Source: a virus
DNA: 64,000 nt
IMG/VR virus record: IMGVR_UViG_3300048590_000292
Coordinates: 1 to 64,000 of that record
Reading direction: 5' to 3' (one strand)
The stretch's first letter is position 1. Each line of letters opens with the position of its first letter. This document shows positions 32,395 through 42,074 of this stretch, piece after piece. The position numbers were made by a program, and so were the translations under genes. The notes beneath the pieces were generated by a model. That model saw only the letters and a program-made list of their open reading frames with translations, was not told the origin of the DNA and made no database searches.

Positions 32395-34053
32395 ATGGCA
32401 ATTACACTCGCATCATCTCCGACCACATCGCAACCTATCCCGATTTCAGACTGCCTACGATGGGTATTTGAGCCGGATAGCGCCGACGTGATAACAACGC
32501 CGGGCGTCATTGCCCAAATAGTGGTGACGTTTCCCGGATCACCGACAGACCCCGGCAACGGTACGGAGTTCGTGATGTGGGGGTACACGTTCACAACGCA
32601 AAGCGGTTCGGATTTCACGGCAACCTCTTTCGATGTTGTAGTCGGCAATAAGTTGTCAACAATGAACAACTTTGCCGGGATGGTTGCAAGTAACTTCTTT
32701 TTTGCCCGCGCCGTTTCGGTTGAGGTCGGGGTAAGTACGGTGACATTGACCTGGAATGAATGCGGAGAGCAGGAAAATTTCGGCGCAACGCAAATGTTTT
32801 TCGATAACATTGAAGGTAGTGCGATAACGTCGGCGGTGGCCACAAATGGCACGACGCCTGTCTACGTGGACGGTTATCGCATCTCATACCGTTTGCGCAG
32901 GACTGACGTAAACGACGAGGGTAATAGCGGGTATGTGACGAACTTTGAAGGCATGGAGCCTAACAAGGGCTGTACAACTGTTGACGACGCCGCGTTTGAC
33001 GCAATGCCGACCGTTCGCCGGTTGCTGAAAACACCAATACCCGATCTTGACCTTACACACCCGACGGTAGAATACGACGGCATTATCCAATATTTCAGCC
33101 TGATATACGGGTGGATTTACCGGGATGGAAACTGCCAAAGCCAAAGCGGATTGTTTGAGTTTACCGGGCGCTCGTTTATTTGGAACGCCTACTTTCAGGC
33201 CAAAGACGTGTACCGGACGCGAAAGTATTGGCCGGGAGCAAGCGGCGGGCTACCGCCGGGGCAATCATACGTGAAATTCCTAACCACTTCGCCCGACAAA
33301 ATGCGGGTGTTTGTGGATTCAAAGTGTTGGCTTTGGTACATGGTCAACGGGGCGATACAATCCTGGACAAACTTACGCCTGAATATTGCCGCAACGAAAA
33401 AAGATGGTAGCGGTACACTTACAAGTGTTGTCGTTTCGGATAGCGGGTACGGTATCAATGCCGTGAACGTTTCCCCGGATTACATTATCTCGCTTGGTAT
33501 GTCGGGCGTGACGGCTGACACGTTGAGCCATTACACGGTTAAGATAATGACCCAAAATAGTGGCAGTGAGTTCGATGTGACGCAAATAACAGAGGACAAG
33601 ACGTTCTACGTTATGACCGCCTGCGATACGGACAAGTTTACCGATCTTTATTTCCTTACCCCGATTGGCGGCATAGGCACTATCCCGGTTCAAATAATCG
33701 AGAGCAACGTTAACCAGGCAGGCGACGAAATACTTTTAGACGTACCTTGCACAGCAAGCCGGGAAGATAAGGCCCGGTATGGTGGCCGGACGCTTTCAAA
33801 TATACGTTCTTACGAATCATTCACTTTCCGATCAATTGACAACGGCAACGTGACAGAGTTTTTCCGCGACCTGAAATTAAGCCCGCAACGGTGGGTGAAA
33901 ATGGATGCGGAGGACGGTTCTGTGGTTGCCCGAAAATTAATCATTGAACCGGGCGGGGTGAAAATATATGAGGATGGCCCGATTGTTACCGTAGAGGTAA
34001 CCGGGTATTTGGGCGACATTATTATTCAATCTGGAACAGAACCGGAAATATGA
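32395..34053 (+). CDS. Tail structural protein (distal tail candidate)
   Basis: 552 residues, one base after the tape measure. Beta-rich throughout, Thr/Ser/Val-rich, with about nine Cys. No catalytic motif. By position it should be a distal tail or adapter protein. It ends in an ATGA overlap with a lipoprotein gene, which is unusual. Confidence 0.6.
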   Translation: MAITLASSPTTSQPIPISDCLRWVFEPDSADVITTPGVIAQIVVTFPGSPTDPGNGTEFVMWGYTFTTQSGSDFTATSFDVVVGNKLSTMNNFAGMVASNFFFARAVSVEVGVSTVTLTWNECGEQENFGATQMFFDNIEGSAITSAVATNGTTPVYVDGYRISYRLRRTDVNDEGNSGYVTNFEGMEPNKGCTTVDDAAFDAMPTVRRLLKTPIPDLDLTHPTVEYDGIIQYFSLIYGWIYRDGNCQSQSGLFEFTGRSFIWNAYFQAKDVYRTRKYWPGASGGLPPGQSYVKFLTTSPDKMRVFVDSKCWLWYMVNGAIQSWTNLRLNIAATKKDGSGTLTSVVVSDSGYGINAVNVSPDYIISLGMSGVTADTLSHYTVKIMTQNSGSEFDVTQITEDKTFYVMTACDTDKFTDLYFLTPIGGIGTIPVQIIESNVNQAGDEILLDVPCTASREDKARYGGRTLSNIRSYESFTFRSIDNGNVTEFFRDLKLSPQRWVKMDAEDGSVVARKLIIEPGGVKIYEDGPIVTVEVTGYLGDIIIQSGTEPEI

Positions 34054-34424
34054 AAAAGCACGACTTTTTAAAAGCATTACTGGCATCGCTCGCTGTTGTT
34101 TGGGTTTTATTCGGCAACTGCAAAAAAGAAACGCCCGACCCGATCATTGGATCATGGAAAGTTGCCGCGCCGTTTATTCAACAGCCTGGGTACTGGTTTT
34201 ACGAGGATGGTATGATGTGCCGGTATGAAGATCGGTGTTTGCCGGATAGCGTTGATTGCACCTACACGTACACAAAACACGACAACACGCTACACATTTC
34301 CGGCTATGCCGACATTGTGACATGGGAAATAGAGTGGATCAGTGACGACTTTATCCGGGTACGGGTTCCGCAAACCGAACACCTCACCAATATCATTTTT
34401 CTGGAGCGCGACACATGGGAATAG
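34050..34424 (+). CDS. Lipocalin-like lipoprotein 1
   Basis: 124 residues. Signal with lipobox: MKKHDFLKALLASL, then V-L-F-G-N-C at about 25. After the Cys comes K-K-E-T-P-D and then G-S-W-K-V, as in small lipocalin-like lipoproteins of Bacteroidota, with a beta-barrel pattern (YWFYEDGMMCRY, NTLHISGY, FIRVRV). It overlaps the tail gene before (ATGA) and the one after (10 bp). It would sit on a membrane of the infected cell, not in the virion. See findings for superinfection exclusion. Confidence 0.65.
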   Translation: MKKHDFLKALLASLAVVWVLFGNCKKETPDPIIGSWKVAAPFIQQPGYWFYEDGMMCRYEDRCLPDSVDCTYTYTKHDNTLHISGYADIVTWEIEWISDDFIRVRVPQTEHLTNIIFLERDTWE

Positions 34425-37111
34425 TTACCCGCATACTTGTCCGCAATCTGTCGGAAGCAACGTCGGTTCGATTGAACGGCGCAACGGAAGCCTACATGGA
34501 TACGCCCGAAGGTTTCCGCATTCCTATGTCGAAGGACGTTGAAAAGTTGTCCAACACGAACAAGATAAAGGTTGAGGGAGCATTGCGAACGTCTGTTGAC
34601 CAAACGGAGGTCAATAACGCAATATTGGTAGACTTCTTTACCCCGTTGACTGTTGACAACCGGCGCAAATGGTTGGACGTATTGGTTACGGTGGATGAAG
34701 TGCCGGCACAATTTACGCGGATGTATGTTTCGGAAAAGAACGATGACAGTGGCACATGGTCGGTTGAGTTCGCTTTACCCGCCGATCATTGGGTGGAACT
34801 GGCATCTCAAAAAAACCTGAATACAATTGATTTCGGGTCTTACTTCCTGACTAAAGACAATGTGATTAGCACGTGGGCCGCGCCGAAATATGACGGCGAT
34901 TACACGCCAACGGTTGAGGATGGTACGGGGTGGAACGGCGCGTATTGGTGGCCTGTTGTGGATTTCGGCAATTGGGTAGATCAACTCATTCCAGCGCAGA
35001 ACACAACCGCGCCGGTTAAAATGTTGGCCGTTGAAGATTTGCGCCCGTTCGTTAATTTCGTCTACCTGTTGAAACGTGGTTTTTGTGAAATAGGCTGGAC
35101 ATTGGGCGGGCTTATCCTGCAAACAGAATGGGCGCTACGCCTATGGGTATACCTGCTCAAAGAGCAGTATTACGACGGGTCAAATGAGTATGGGGCCGGG
35201 TATGAATACGGGCGCAATGGCCGGGTAATAGGTCGCCTGTTGGATGCAGACGAAGTATTGAACACAGTTAACGAGCCAATCACGTTTGACACTGTTGAAT
35301 TTTCGTTAGGCACCAATGCACTGCAATACCAGGCGGGGCCGAAATGGTTGGCCGGTATCCAAAACAACTACCCATTTTCGGCAAAGTTTCATTTTCAGTT
35401 TCAATTCCACCTCGAAAACGGACACGCTGACGCTACAAAGGTGGGGTTTGTTATTGCAGAGGTAACCGGATCGGATAACGACGACTTTACCGGCCTGTTC
35501 TTTTCTACCCCGGTTGAGTTTGATATAGGAGCCGGAACGACCGACTTTATTTCTTTTGAGGAAACAATAATTTTGGAGCCGGGGCAAAAGGGGTTTTTGC
35601 GGCATCTATTCGGAATCGAATCTGGCGACATTATCAAAAAGGGGTTTTCCTGCCGTATTGAATCGGCAAACGAATCTTTGAGCCGCTTTGACTTTGTGGA
35701 TGTTCGCACAATTATGCGTGACGATTTCAATTTGCTGGACGCGCTAAAGTCGTTTGTTCAACTCATTAACGGGCGAATTGAAACCGACTACGGAACAAAA
35801 ACAATAAACGTTTACCCAGAACGTACATCGGAGGTTTACACGGAACGTGTAGCCGGGTTTATTCAGGATGAAGAAAATTCCGAAGATGTAAGCCCGTACA
35901 TTTTGCCAGGCAGCATAAAGTTGAAGTTCATACGGCCTGACCTGAAACGGTACACCCGCCTTTCCTTTGCGGACGCCTCGGACGCCTACATTGATAGCCT
36001 GAATTTGCTGGAGCCGCTACACAGCCGGAAAATAAATAACGGCGATGATTTGCCTAACGAAACCGACGAACAACAAAACCCGATATTTGAACCGACCGCA
36101 GAGGGGCAACCCGTAGACCTGAAAAAGGCCGGACGCAGCCCGTCGCCGTATTTGCCCCGCCTTTGGGACAACACCGAATTGCAACGCTCCTTTGCCATTG
36201 GCCCGCGCATTGTGTACGCCTTTGGCAGCGTTAGCCAGGTAAATGAAACGCCTGTCGGGTCGTTCGACACAATGGCAGAACTATATTTAGACGGATATGA
36301 GGAAGCCGACCGCATTGACGCATTTGGGTACGCTACACAGTTACCGACATGGGAAATAGACCCGACGCCTACCATTAACGGCAGCGTGGTTTTTGGCCGG
36401 ACGGCGTTCGACTTGTTCGCTAATTTCTACCTGGGACTTACTAATGACAACCGGGGCGGTGTTGACGTTGACCTACTGCAGCGCGTTTCAATGGCGCAAT
36501 ATAATCAGTACAACTTTCGCCGGTTGTTCAACTTCACGTATGAGGGCCGGACAATACGCATACCAATGACGGCAATCCGGGACTTTTCGCCCGACATACC
36601 TACTCCGGTTAAGTATTTCGGTTCACCTGTTGAGACCGGGTGCTGTGATTTGCCGTGTTCGTGCCGGTTCACCGAATGCGACTACTACCAGGATTTTGGC
36701 GTGTTCATGCGGCAAACAACGCTCGACGGACTTAATATTTCGTCTTTTAAGGTTGACAACGTGGAACAATTGACCGCGCCGGTTGAGTTCGGGCAATTGA
36801 ATATAATCAGCATTGGAGGGAAGCAGTACGTTACCAACTTGGTAGACACGCTCAACGCAATCGGCGTGCCGTACTTCTTTTTCGACTACTCTACCCGCGC
36901 ACACGCGGCAAAGGGGTTACGGTTTTTCAAAATCAAACGTCCGGCCTGCCAGACTTTCGAGATCATTATTTCCGACGTTGGCGACGAGGTGTACCGCTAC
37001 ACAGAATCGGCGCAGCAAGAACAATGGTTTGCCGGGTCATGGGGCGCAATCGGGTACGCGCCGGAAACATTTACCGCGCCGGATAATTGTGTAACAACCG
37101 TTGAATATTGA
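34415..37111 (+). CDS. Large tail or baseplate protein
   Basis: 898 residues. Beta-rich, with a G-I-V-T-R-I-L-V-R start, several W-rich parts and a Cys-rich patch near 745-755 (C-C-D-L-P-C-S-C-R). It resembles hub or tail-tip proteins of Bacteroidota phages in size and place. No lysin domain noticed. Followed by a second lipoprotein gene. Confidence 0.6.
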   Translation: MGIVTRILVRNLSEATSVRLNGATEAYMDTPEGFRIPMSKDVEKLSNTNKIKVEGALRTSVDQTEVNNAILVDFFTPLTVDNRRKWLDVLVTVDEVPAQFTRMYVSEKNDDSGTWSVEFALPADHWVELASQKNLNTIDFGSYFLTKDNVISTWAAPKYDGDYTPTVEDGTGWNGAYWWPVVDFGNWVDQLIPAQNTTAPVKMLAVEDLRPFVNFVYLLKRGFCEIGWTLGGLILQTEWALRLWVYLLKEQYYDGSNEYGAGYEYGRNGRVIGRLLDADEVLNTVNEPITFDTVEFSLGTNALQYQAGPKWLAGIQNNYPFSAKFHFQFQFHLENGHADATKVGFVIAEVTGSDNDDFTGLFFSTPVEFDIGAGTTDFISFEETIILEPGQKGFLRHLFGIESGDIIKKGFSCRIESANESLSRFDFVDVRTIMRDDFNLLDALKSFVQLINGRIETDYGTKTINVYPERTSEVYTERVAGFIQDEENSEDVSPYILPGSIKLKFIRPDLKRYTRLSFADASDAYIDSLNLLEPLHSRKINNGDDLPNETDEQQNPIFEPTAEGQPVDLKKAGRSPSPYLPRLWDNTELQRSFAIGPRIVYAFGSVSQVNETPVGSFDTMAELYLDGYEEADRIDAFGYATQLPTWEIDPTPTINGSVVFGRTAFDLFANFYLGLTNDNRGGVDVDLLQRVSMAQYNQYNFRRLFNFTYEGRTIRIPMTAIRDFSPDIPTPVKYFGSPVETGCCDLPCSCRFTECDYYQDFGVFMRQTTLDGLNISSFKVDNVEQLTAPVEFGQLNIISIGGKQYVTNLVDTLNAIGVPYFFFDYSTRAHAAKGLRFFKIKRPACQTFEIIISDVGDEVYRYTESAQQEQWFAGSWGAIGYAPETFTAPDNCVTTVEY

Positions 37112-37112
37112 T

Positions 37113-37403
37113 ATGAAATACGCCTTTTTGATATTGATAACCCTATTTATTGCCTGTACTAAGCAGGAGCCGCCCAACACAATGACGGGCATTTGGCACC
37201 GTGACAACGGCGCTACCTATTCCTTTTTTGAGGATAGCCGGTTTCAACAATCGGACAAGCCCGGCGCTCAATGGATTTGGATAAAGAAGGGAAACCAGGT
37301 GTATTTATACGGCAACCCGGATCGGTTTTGGACTGTTGACTTTTTGGGCCGTGACGAGGTTACCGTGATCGAAGATGAAAAATTCACAATTACGCGCAAA
37401 TGA
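37113..37403 (+). CDS. Lipocalin-like lipoprotein 2
   Basis: 96 residues from ATG 37113. MKYAFLILITLFIAC is a clean lipoprotein signal (F-I-A-C), followed by T-K-Q-E-P-P and G-I-W-H-R, then strands (ATYSFFEDSRF, NQVYLYGN). It matches the first lipoprotein in plan but not closely in sequence. It lies 1 bp after the tail gene stop and overlaps the next gene (ATGA). Confidence 0.65.
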   Translation: MKYAFLILITLFIACTKQEPPNTMTGIWHRDNGATYSFFEDSRFQQSDKPGAQWIWIKKGNQVYLYGNPDRFWTVDFLGRDEVTVIEDEKFTITRK

Positions 37404-38017
37404 CTGATGCCAAACCCCGCGAATGGCTGAAACGGCAATACGCCGCACGGCCTGAATACGAACAATGGCAGCCAACGCCGTTGCCAGAATCATTCGCCGC
37501 GTTGATAGAAAAACGAAAGGTGAGAAAGTGGGATGATTTCGACGAACGTACCAAGGGCGTTTACCGGCACATTGCCAGCCTGTTTCCTTCTTCGCCTGTT
37601 TACGCCTGCGGTAGCCGCGTCCGGGGCGATCTGGTGGAATACTTGGATAGTGATGAGGTACGAAAATGGCGGGCAATGATCGGGAAAACGGATAAGGATG
37701 TTTCCGATTATGACTTTTGGACAACGCCGGACGCCGAACAAATAGAGGAAATGCCGCGCTACGCTGACCGTATCCGGCACGGCATACCAGACGACGAAAA
37801 AATACTGATACCTATGCCTGAATGGGATTTTTCAAAACTGCCGGGAAGTGAACATGCCCGCGTTATTGACCTATACAACCGGGGCCGGTGGGTTGAACTT
37901 GCAAACATCCACGATCAATATAACCTATCCCCGTACTCATACTGCTGCGATTTGTCTGGTCTGAAAGTCTGGTACAAATTTGGCATACAACAGGGGAAAA
38001 TTAAAGCGAATGGATGA
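37400..38017 (+). CDS. Nucleotidyltransferase-like protein
   Basis: 205 residues. A-C-G-S-R-V-R-G-D near 69-77 and S-D-Y-D-F near 101-105 form the GS...DxD pattern of pol-beta-type nucleotidyltransferases, with an insertion between them longer than usual. Such domains transfer NMP to proteins, RNA or small molecules. Being between tail and head genes it may be a moron with an anti-defence or modification role (inference). Confidence 0.5.
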   Translation: MTDAKPREWLKRQYAARPEYEQWQPTPLPESFAALIEKRKVRKWDDFDERTKGVYRHIASLFPSSPVYACGSRVRGDLVEYLDSDEVRKWRAMIGKTDKDVSDYDFWTTPDAEQIEEMPRYADRIRHGIPDDEKILIPMPEWDFSKLPGSEHARVIDLYNRGRWVELANIHDQYNLSPYSYCCDLSGLKVWYKFGIQQGKIKANG

Positions 38018-38306
38018 ACAACTGACGCCGGAATTTAAGAAGGCAGCCGTCGAGGTTGCCCGACTGTTTGACCTTGCCGACGTTGATCGGTGGGAAGATT
38101 TGCCGGACGGTGTACGGGGTTTTATTTCCGTTGTGGAGTACCGCGTTTTGGTTAAGCCGCTCGTTTACCGGGATCGTTGTAATCTGTCATGGCCGCAACT
38201 TTCGATTAAATACGGGCTGACCGTGCAGGAAGTACGGACAATCTGCAAAAAGGCATACTACCGGGCTAATATAAAAGTGATTGAAAAAAAGCCTGTTAAC
38301 GTCTAA
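38010..38306 (+). CDS. Small protein with HTH-like segment
   Basis: 98 residues from ATG 38010, overlapping the previous stop. The end contains L-S-W-P-Q-L-S-I-K-Y-G-L-T-V-Q-E-V, which looks like a helix-turn-helix. Might regulate late genes or be structural; no proof. Confidence 0.5.
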   Translation: MDEQLTPEFKKAAVEVARLFDLADVDRWEDLPDGVRGFISVVEYRVLVKPLVYRDRCNLSWPQLSIKYGLTVQEVRTICKKAYYRANIKVIEKKPVNV

Positions 38307-38372
38307 CAGGGAAAACGCCTACCAACCCTCAACCCGCCCCGCTTTGGCCTTTACTTTGTACCGTCTTAGAAA

Positions 38373-39350
38373 ATGGTACAAGCATCCGAGCAAATAGCAG
38401 AAACGACGCTCACTGTTGAACGTCAACCGCGCCGCAATCCGGCGATTGAAGCAGTTTTGGCAAACGGCCAACTTGCTATCGAATACGGGTTCGGTATGCA
38501 ATGCCTGAATCAGTACCTTACCGACCTTTCCCTACTCGCTCACGGGGCAACTTACAAAGACCTGGGTATCGAACAACGCCGCCGGGAATCTGATCCGTAC
38601 CTGTTGCAATTGCAAGGCGCTGGCAAATATACCCTTGTTCGGGATCGTGGTTTGATCTACAATACCTCCATTACCCCCGTCAATTCTTTTGCCGTTATCC
38701 CGATCAAAGGTTTCATGCAAACCGAAGGTTCGGGCGGTTCGGGCGCTGTTCGCGGAATGCGAAGCGTTGCGGATGACCTTCGCGCTGCCTACCAAAACCC
38801 GAATATTTCCGGGGTGTTGATGGATATTAACAGCGGCGGCGGCGAAGTCATGGCAATGGAGGTACTACTTGACGCGCTTTCCGTTCGGAATAAGCCCGTC
38901 CTTTCGCACGTAATTTTTGCAGCAAGCGCCGCTTACGGCACAGCCGCCGGAACTGACGAGGTTATCGCAATTTCCGAAGCGGCCCGAACGGGTAGCGTTG
39001 GCGCTGTAGTTTCGATCAACAAAATGGCATTGCAGGAATACACCGACGTTTACCTGGATGTGTACGGTAAAAATGCCCCGAACAAAAACAAAGAGTTTCG
39101 GGCTATGCAGAACGGCGATTTTGGCCCGCTACAATCGGTAGTCGACGAGGCTACGGATATGTTTCAATCGAAAGTAAAGGCGCTTCGCCCGTTACGCGGG
39201 AACGAGGCAAAAATAAATGATACCGTTTCGGGTGAAGTGTTCACCGGGCCGGAAGCCCGCCGCCGTGGATTGATCGACGGTATTGGCGGCATGGAATACG
39301 CAATCAAACGGCTGGAAGCGTGGACAAAAAACCCGCGCTACCGGGCATAA
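38373..39350 (+). CDS. S49-family head maturation protease
   Basis: 325 residues. Clp/crotonase fold: I-P-I-K-G-F near 108, D-I-N-S-G-G-G-E-V near 150, and A-A-S-A-A-Y-G-T near 182-189 with the nucleophile Ser, then T-G-S-V-G-A-V near 205. This is the SppA/S49 type used by phages such as lambda (gpC) to process prohead proteins. It lies directly before the scaffold-like and capsid genes, as usual. Confidence 0.85.
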   Translation: MVQASEQIAETTLTVERQPRRNPAIEAVLANGQLAIEYGFGMQCLNQYLTDLSLLAHGATYKDLGIEQRRRESDPYLLQLQGAGKYTLVRDRGLIYNTSITPVNSFAVIPIKGFMQTEGSGGSGAVRGMRSVADDLRAAYQNPNISGVLMDINSGGGEVMAMEVLLDALSVRNKPVLSHVIFAASAAYGTAAGTDEVIAISEAARTGSVGAVVSINKMALQEYTDVYLDVYGKNAPNKNKEFRAMQNGDFGPLQSVVDEATDMFQSKVKALRPLRGNEAKINDTVSGEVFTGPEARRRGLIDGIGGMEYAIKRLEAWTKNPRYRA

Positions 39351-39363
39351 ATCTTTCTAAATT

Positions 39364-39867
39364 ATGTGGAACGCAAATAACAGCAATTTCTACGCTCAAA
39401 TCATGGATTCGCTTGCCGGGTTTTTCGGCCTCAAAGCAGAGGACACCACCGAAGCGGAACTACACCAAAAGTTGACCGAAGCGAAAACGCAAGTTGAACT
39501 TGCCGAATCCGCCAAAACCGAAGGGCTTGCCGCCGCTGCAAAAGAAGTCGAAGGACTGAAAGCAGACGTTGCCCGCCTGACTGCCGAATTGACCGCCGCT
39601 ACCGAAACGGCAACCAACGCAACCGCTGAAGTGGAAACGCTGAAAGCGGATGCCGTCAAACTGGAATCTGACCTGACCGCTGCCAACAGCGCCCTTGCAA
39701 CGAAAGTGAAAGAGGCCAACACGCTCGCAGGTGAAGTTGCCCGGCTGACCGCAGGAAAGCCGCCCAAGGGCGTTGAAACCGATGACGCTGACCCGCAACT
39801 ATCGAACGTGCCTGCCGGAAACGGTCAAATGGTGAAGGTGAAAGCCTTTGACGAAATTTTGAACTAA
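39364..39867 (+). CDS. Scaffold-like coiled-coil protein
   Basis: 167 residues. Residues 30-130 are an Ala/Glu/Lys/Thr coiled coil (KAEDTTEAELHQKL, VETLKADAVKLE). Between protease and capsid genes, this is the place and type of a scaffold. It would guide assembly and be removed by the protease. Confidence 0.7.
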   Translation: MWNANNSNFYAQIMDSLAGFFGLKAEDTTEAELHQKLTEAKTQVELAESAKTEGLAAAAKEVEGLKADVARLTAELTAATETATNATAEVETLKADAVKLESDLTAANSALATKVKEANTLAGEVARLTAGKPPKGVETDDADPQLSNVPAGNGQMVKVKAFDEILN

Positions 39868-39923
39868 TGCCTTTTTGCTGAAAGACTGGGAGCAACATCT
39901 TTCAACACAAAAAAGGAAAAATA

Positions 39924-41168
39924 ATGCGCGAATTATCCGGCAATGTATGGCCAACGCAATTATTAGACGGCAGCAATAACCCGATGGTTACGCTTGACCG
40001 CACCCGCGACACTCGTTATTTCGAGATGCGTACGGAGGCAATGATGCGCTTTTTCGATAAAGTGGCAATCAAATACGGCGATGTAAACGCCGATATGCTC
40101 GGCATCTTTGGCCGGATGAATATCGGGCGCGACCTCAAAGCCCGTATCGGCTCCCTGACCACACCAAACCACCTGTTTAGCAACCGGAAAAACGGCTGCG
40201 TATGGACGCCAAAGGGCCGCGTTCGGTTGAATACTACCGAAGTGGAAACATGCCCCATCGAAGTAAACATGGAGCAATGCCCGGATGGCCTTTGGGGCGA
40301 CTGCATGGAAATGCTTTTCGGCACAGGCAACGATGTACGCGACCTTCGCGGCACACCGGAAGGCGAGGCACTGTTTCAGCAATTCCTTCGCCAGGTGTTT
40401 ATCGGGATCGGAAACTCGTTTTTCATGTACACCGCTTTCTCAAATCACCCGATGATTGAGACAGCCAACACGCTCGGTTTTTATACCGGCGCAGATGACA
40501 CGACAAACCCGTGGGCGGATTTCTACGATCAAATGACCTCTACCAGTTGCGGCGGTTACGTCACAATCCTGGACGATTTGGCCGCTGAAGGAGCGCCGGG
40601 TTACGACGTTGTTATCAACGATGCCGACCTGGACGCAAATGGTAACTACACCGGCGACATTATCGCCTTCCTGGAAGGGATGAAAGAAAAGACCAAAGGC
40701 GCTTTCCGTGCTATGGTTGATTCCGAGCAAAGCGCAGGTTCGCCGCGCCCGATCTTCCTGCTTTCCCGCTCGCTTTTCAAAGCCTACCGCGAACACATCC
40801 GCACCACGTACACGGGTATCAGCGAAGGCTACCGTTTCCTGTTGTTCGGCAAAGACGGCCAGGCGGTTCGTATGCAAAACGTGCTCGACTTCGACGGTCT
40901 GCCGGTTGTGCATTGGGACGCCTCTACTTCTTTCGACAGCATCGTGGGCAGCACGTCGCACCGGGCCGCGCTTATTGCGCCGGGTTCGTTCGGCATCGCC
41001 GCAAACGTGGACACCGCGAATCAGTATAGCGGTATGGGCATGAAATTGATCCAACGCCTCGAATCGCCTTACCAGGGCAAAATCTACCTTGACACTACAC
41101 TACGCGCCGGGGCGGCAATCGCCGATACCGACTTCGTTGTGTACGGATCGAACCTGAAGCACCCGTAA
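39924..41168 (+). CDS. Major capsid protein candidate
   Basis: 414 residues, preceded by the scaffold-like gene with a 56-bp gap and A-rich leader. Alpha/beta throughout with no catalytic motifs; the C-terminal part (V-V-H-W-D-A, A-A-L-I-A-P-G-S-F-G) and length fit an HK97-fold capsid protein of Bacteroidota phages. Codon use is GC-rich and regular as in a highly expressed gene. Confidence 0.75.
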   Translation: MRELSGNVWPTQLLDGSNNPMVTLDRTRDTRYFEMRTEAMMRFFDKVAIKYGDVNADMLGIFGRMNIGRDLKARIGSLTTPNHLFSNRKNGCVWTPKGRVRLNTTEVETCPIEVNMEQCPDGLWGDCMEMLFGTGNDVRDLRGTPEGEALFQQFLRQVFIGIGNSFFMYTAFSNHPMIETANTLGFYTGADDTTNPWADFYDQMTSTSCGGYVTILDDLAAEGAPGYDVVINDADLDANGNYTGDIIAFLEGMKEKTKGAFRAMVDSEQSAGSPRPIFLLSRSLFKAYREHIRTTYTGISEGYRFLLFGKDGQAVRMQNVLDFDGLPVVHWDASTSFDSIVGSTSHRAALIAPGSFGIAANVDTANQYSGMGMKLIQRLESPYQGKIYLDTTLRAGAAIADTDFVVYGSNLKHP

Positions 41169-41211
41169 CCGTAGGCAACCCTATTCGATAACATCGTAAA
41201 AAAATAAAGAT

Positions 41212-41769
41212 ATGGCTTGCGTACCAGTCGCACTAAATACGGGAACTTGCATAAGCGCTAACGGCGGTGCCGAATACGCCTACGCTTGTTCCTTCGATAA
41301 TATCACAGCCGCAACCGTAGCGGGCGGGCTTATCACGGCCCTGACGCTTACCGATGCGCTCGTAAAACTCGTTCCGAACAAAAACCAAACCTGCCGTTTC
41401 GACGAAACAGGGGAACGCCCGAACGAGTTTTCTACCAAATTCCAGTACAATCAGGAGGGTTTCGCGTACTTCGCGGGCAAAGATAACTCGCTCAAACTTG
41501 TTGCCGACGCATATTCGCAGTGCTGCCAGTTGGTTATCTTTTGGGTGCTGAATACTGGCGCTATTGCCGTGCAGGGCGTTGAAATTGACGCGGGTACTAC
41601 CCTGGGCCTTTCACCATCGAAAGAGGGTGATTGCCGTTGCACGCCTTCGCTGCTTTCCGATACGTCGGCAAATGAGGCCCGCTTGGAACTGTTGTTCAAT
41701 AGCAAATCCCGATTGGCTGCACCTTACACCGACCTGACACCGACCGAACTTGAAGCCCTTGGCTCATAA
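41212..41769 (+). CDS. Virion protein, tail tube or decoration candidate
   Basis: 185 residues, Ala/Thr/Leu-rich, seven Cys or so, ending in L-L-F-N-S-K-S-R-L-A-A-P-Y-T-D-L. It follows the capsid gene with a 43-bp gap. Position and composition fit a major tail-tube or head decoration protein; I cannot separate these. Confidence 0.5.
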   Translation: MACVPVALNTGTCISANGGAEYAYACSFDNITAATVAGGLITALTLTDALVKLVPNKNQTCRFDETGERPNEFSTKFQYNQEGFAYFAGKDNSLKLVADAYSQCCQLVIFWVLNTGAIAVQGVEIDAGTTLGLSPSKEGDCRCTPSLLSDTSANEARLELLFNSKSRLAAPYTDLTPTELEALGS

Positions 41770-41774
41770 TTGAC

Positions 41775-42074
41775 ATGGCAAAGAAGTATATAATTGATCC
41801 GAACTATCTGGCACGACACCCGCGCTCAATGACGCTAATCCGCGTTAAGGGGCAGGCGTCGCGCCGGGTAGCAATCGGTGAAACCGACATTACTATTCCT
41901 GCCGGTATTGGCGGGCCGGAGCGCACATTGAGCCTACCGGCACCGACACAGTACGACTTGAAAGTGTTGTACGATGCCGGAACGAAATACGTGCTTTGCA
42001 TCGACGAACCGGACGAGGCAATCGAACCGACGCCGGAAATTAAGAAATGGAGCAAGAAAAAAGACAGTGAATGA
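41775..42074 (+). CDS. Small virion-associated protein
   Basis: 99 residues. Basic start, a central beta region (TDITIPAGIGGPERT) and a Lys-rich end (K-K-W-S-K-K-K-D). Overlaps the portal gene by ATGA. Unknown. Confidence 0.5.
   Translation: MAKKYIIDPNYLARHPRSMTLIRVKGQASRRVAIGETDITIPAGIGGPERTLSLPAPTQYDLKVLYDAGTKYVLCIDEPDEAIEPTPEIKKWSKKKDSE

Noticed and set aside
32395-34053. Tail sheath gene (contractile tail)
   Set aside because: Neither this gene nor its neighbours shows sheath-like features, and no baseplate wedge genes were recognised.
38340-38372. Promoter before the head protease (TTACTTTG)
   Set aside because: The second base of the -7 box is wrong and no -33 TTG lies at 19-20 bp.
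39396-39798. Minus-strand frames opposite the scaffold-like gene
   Set aside because: Low-complexity Ser/Ala or Phe/Gly products that reflect the coiled-coil coding strand.
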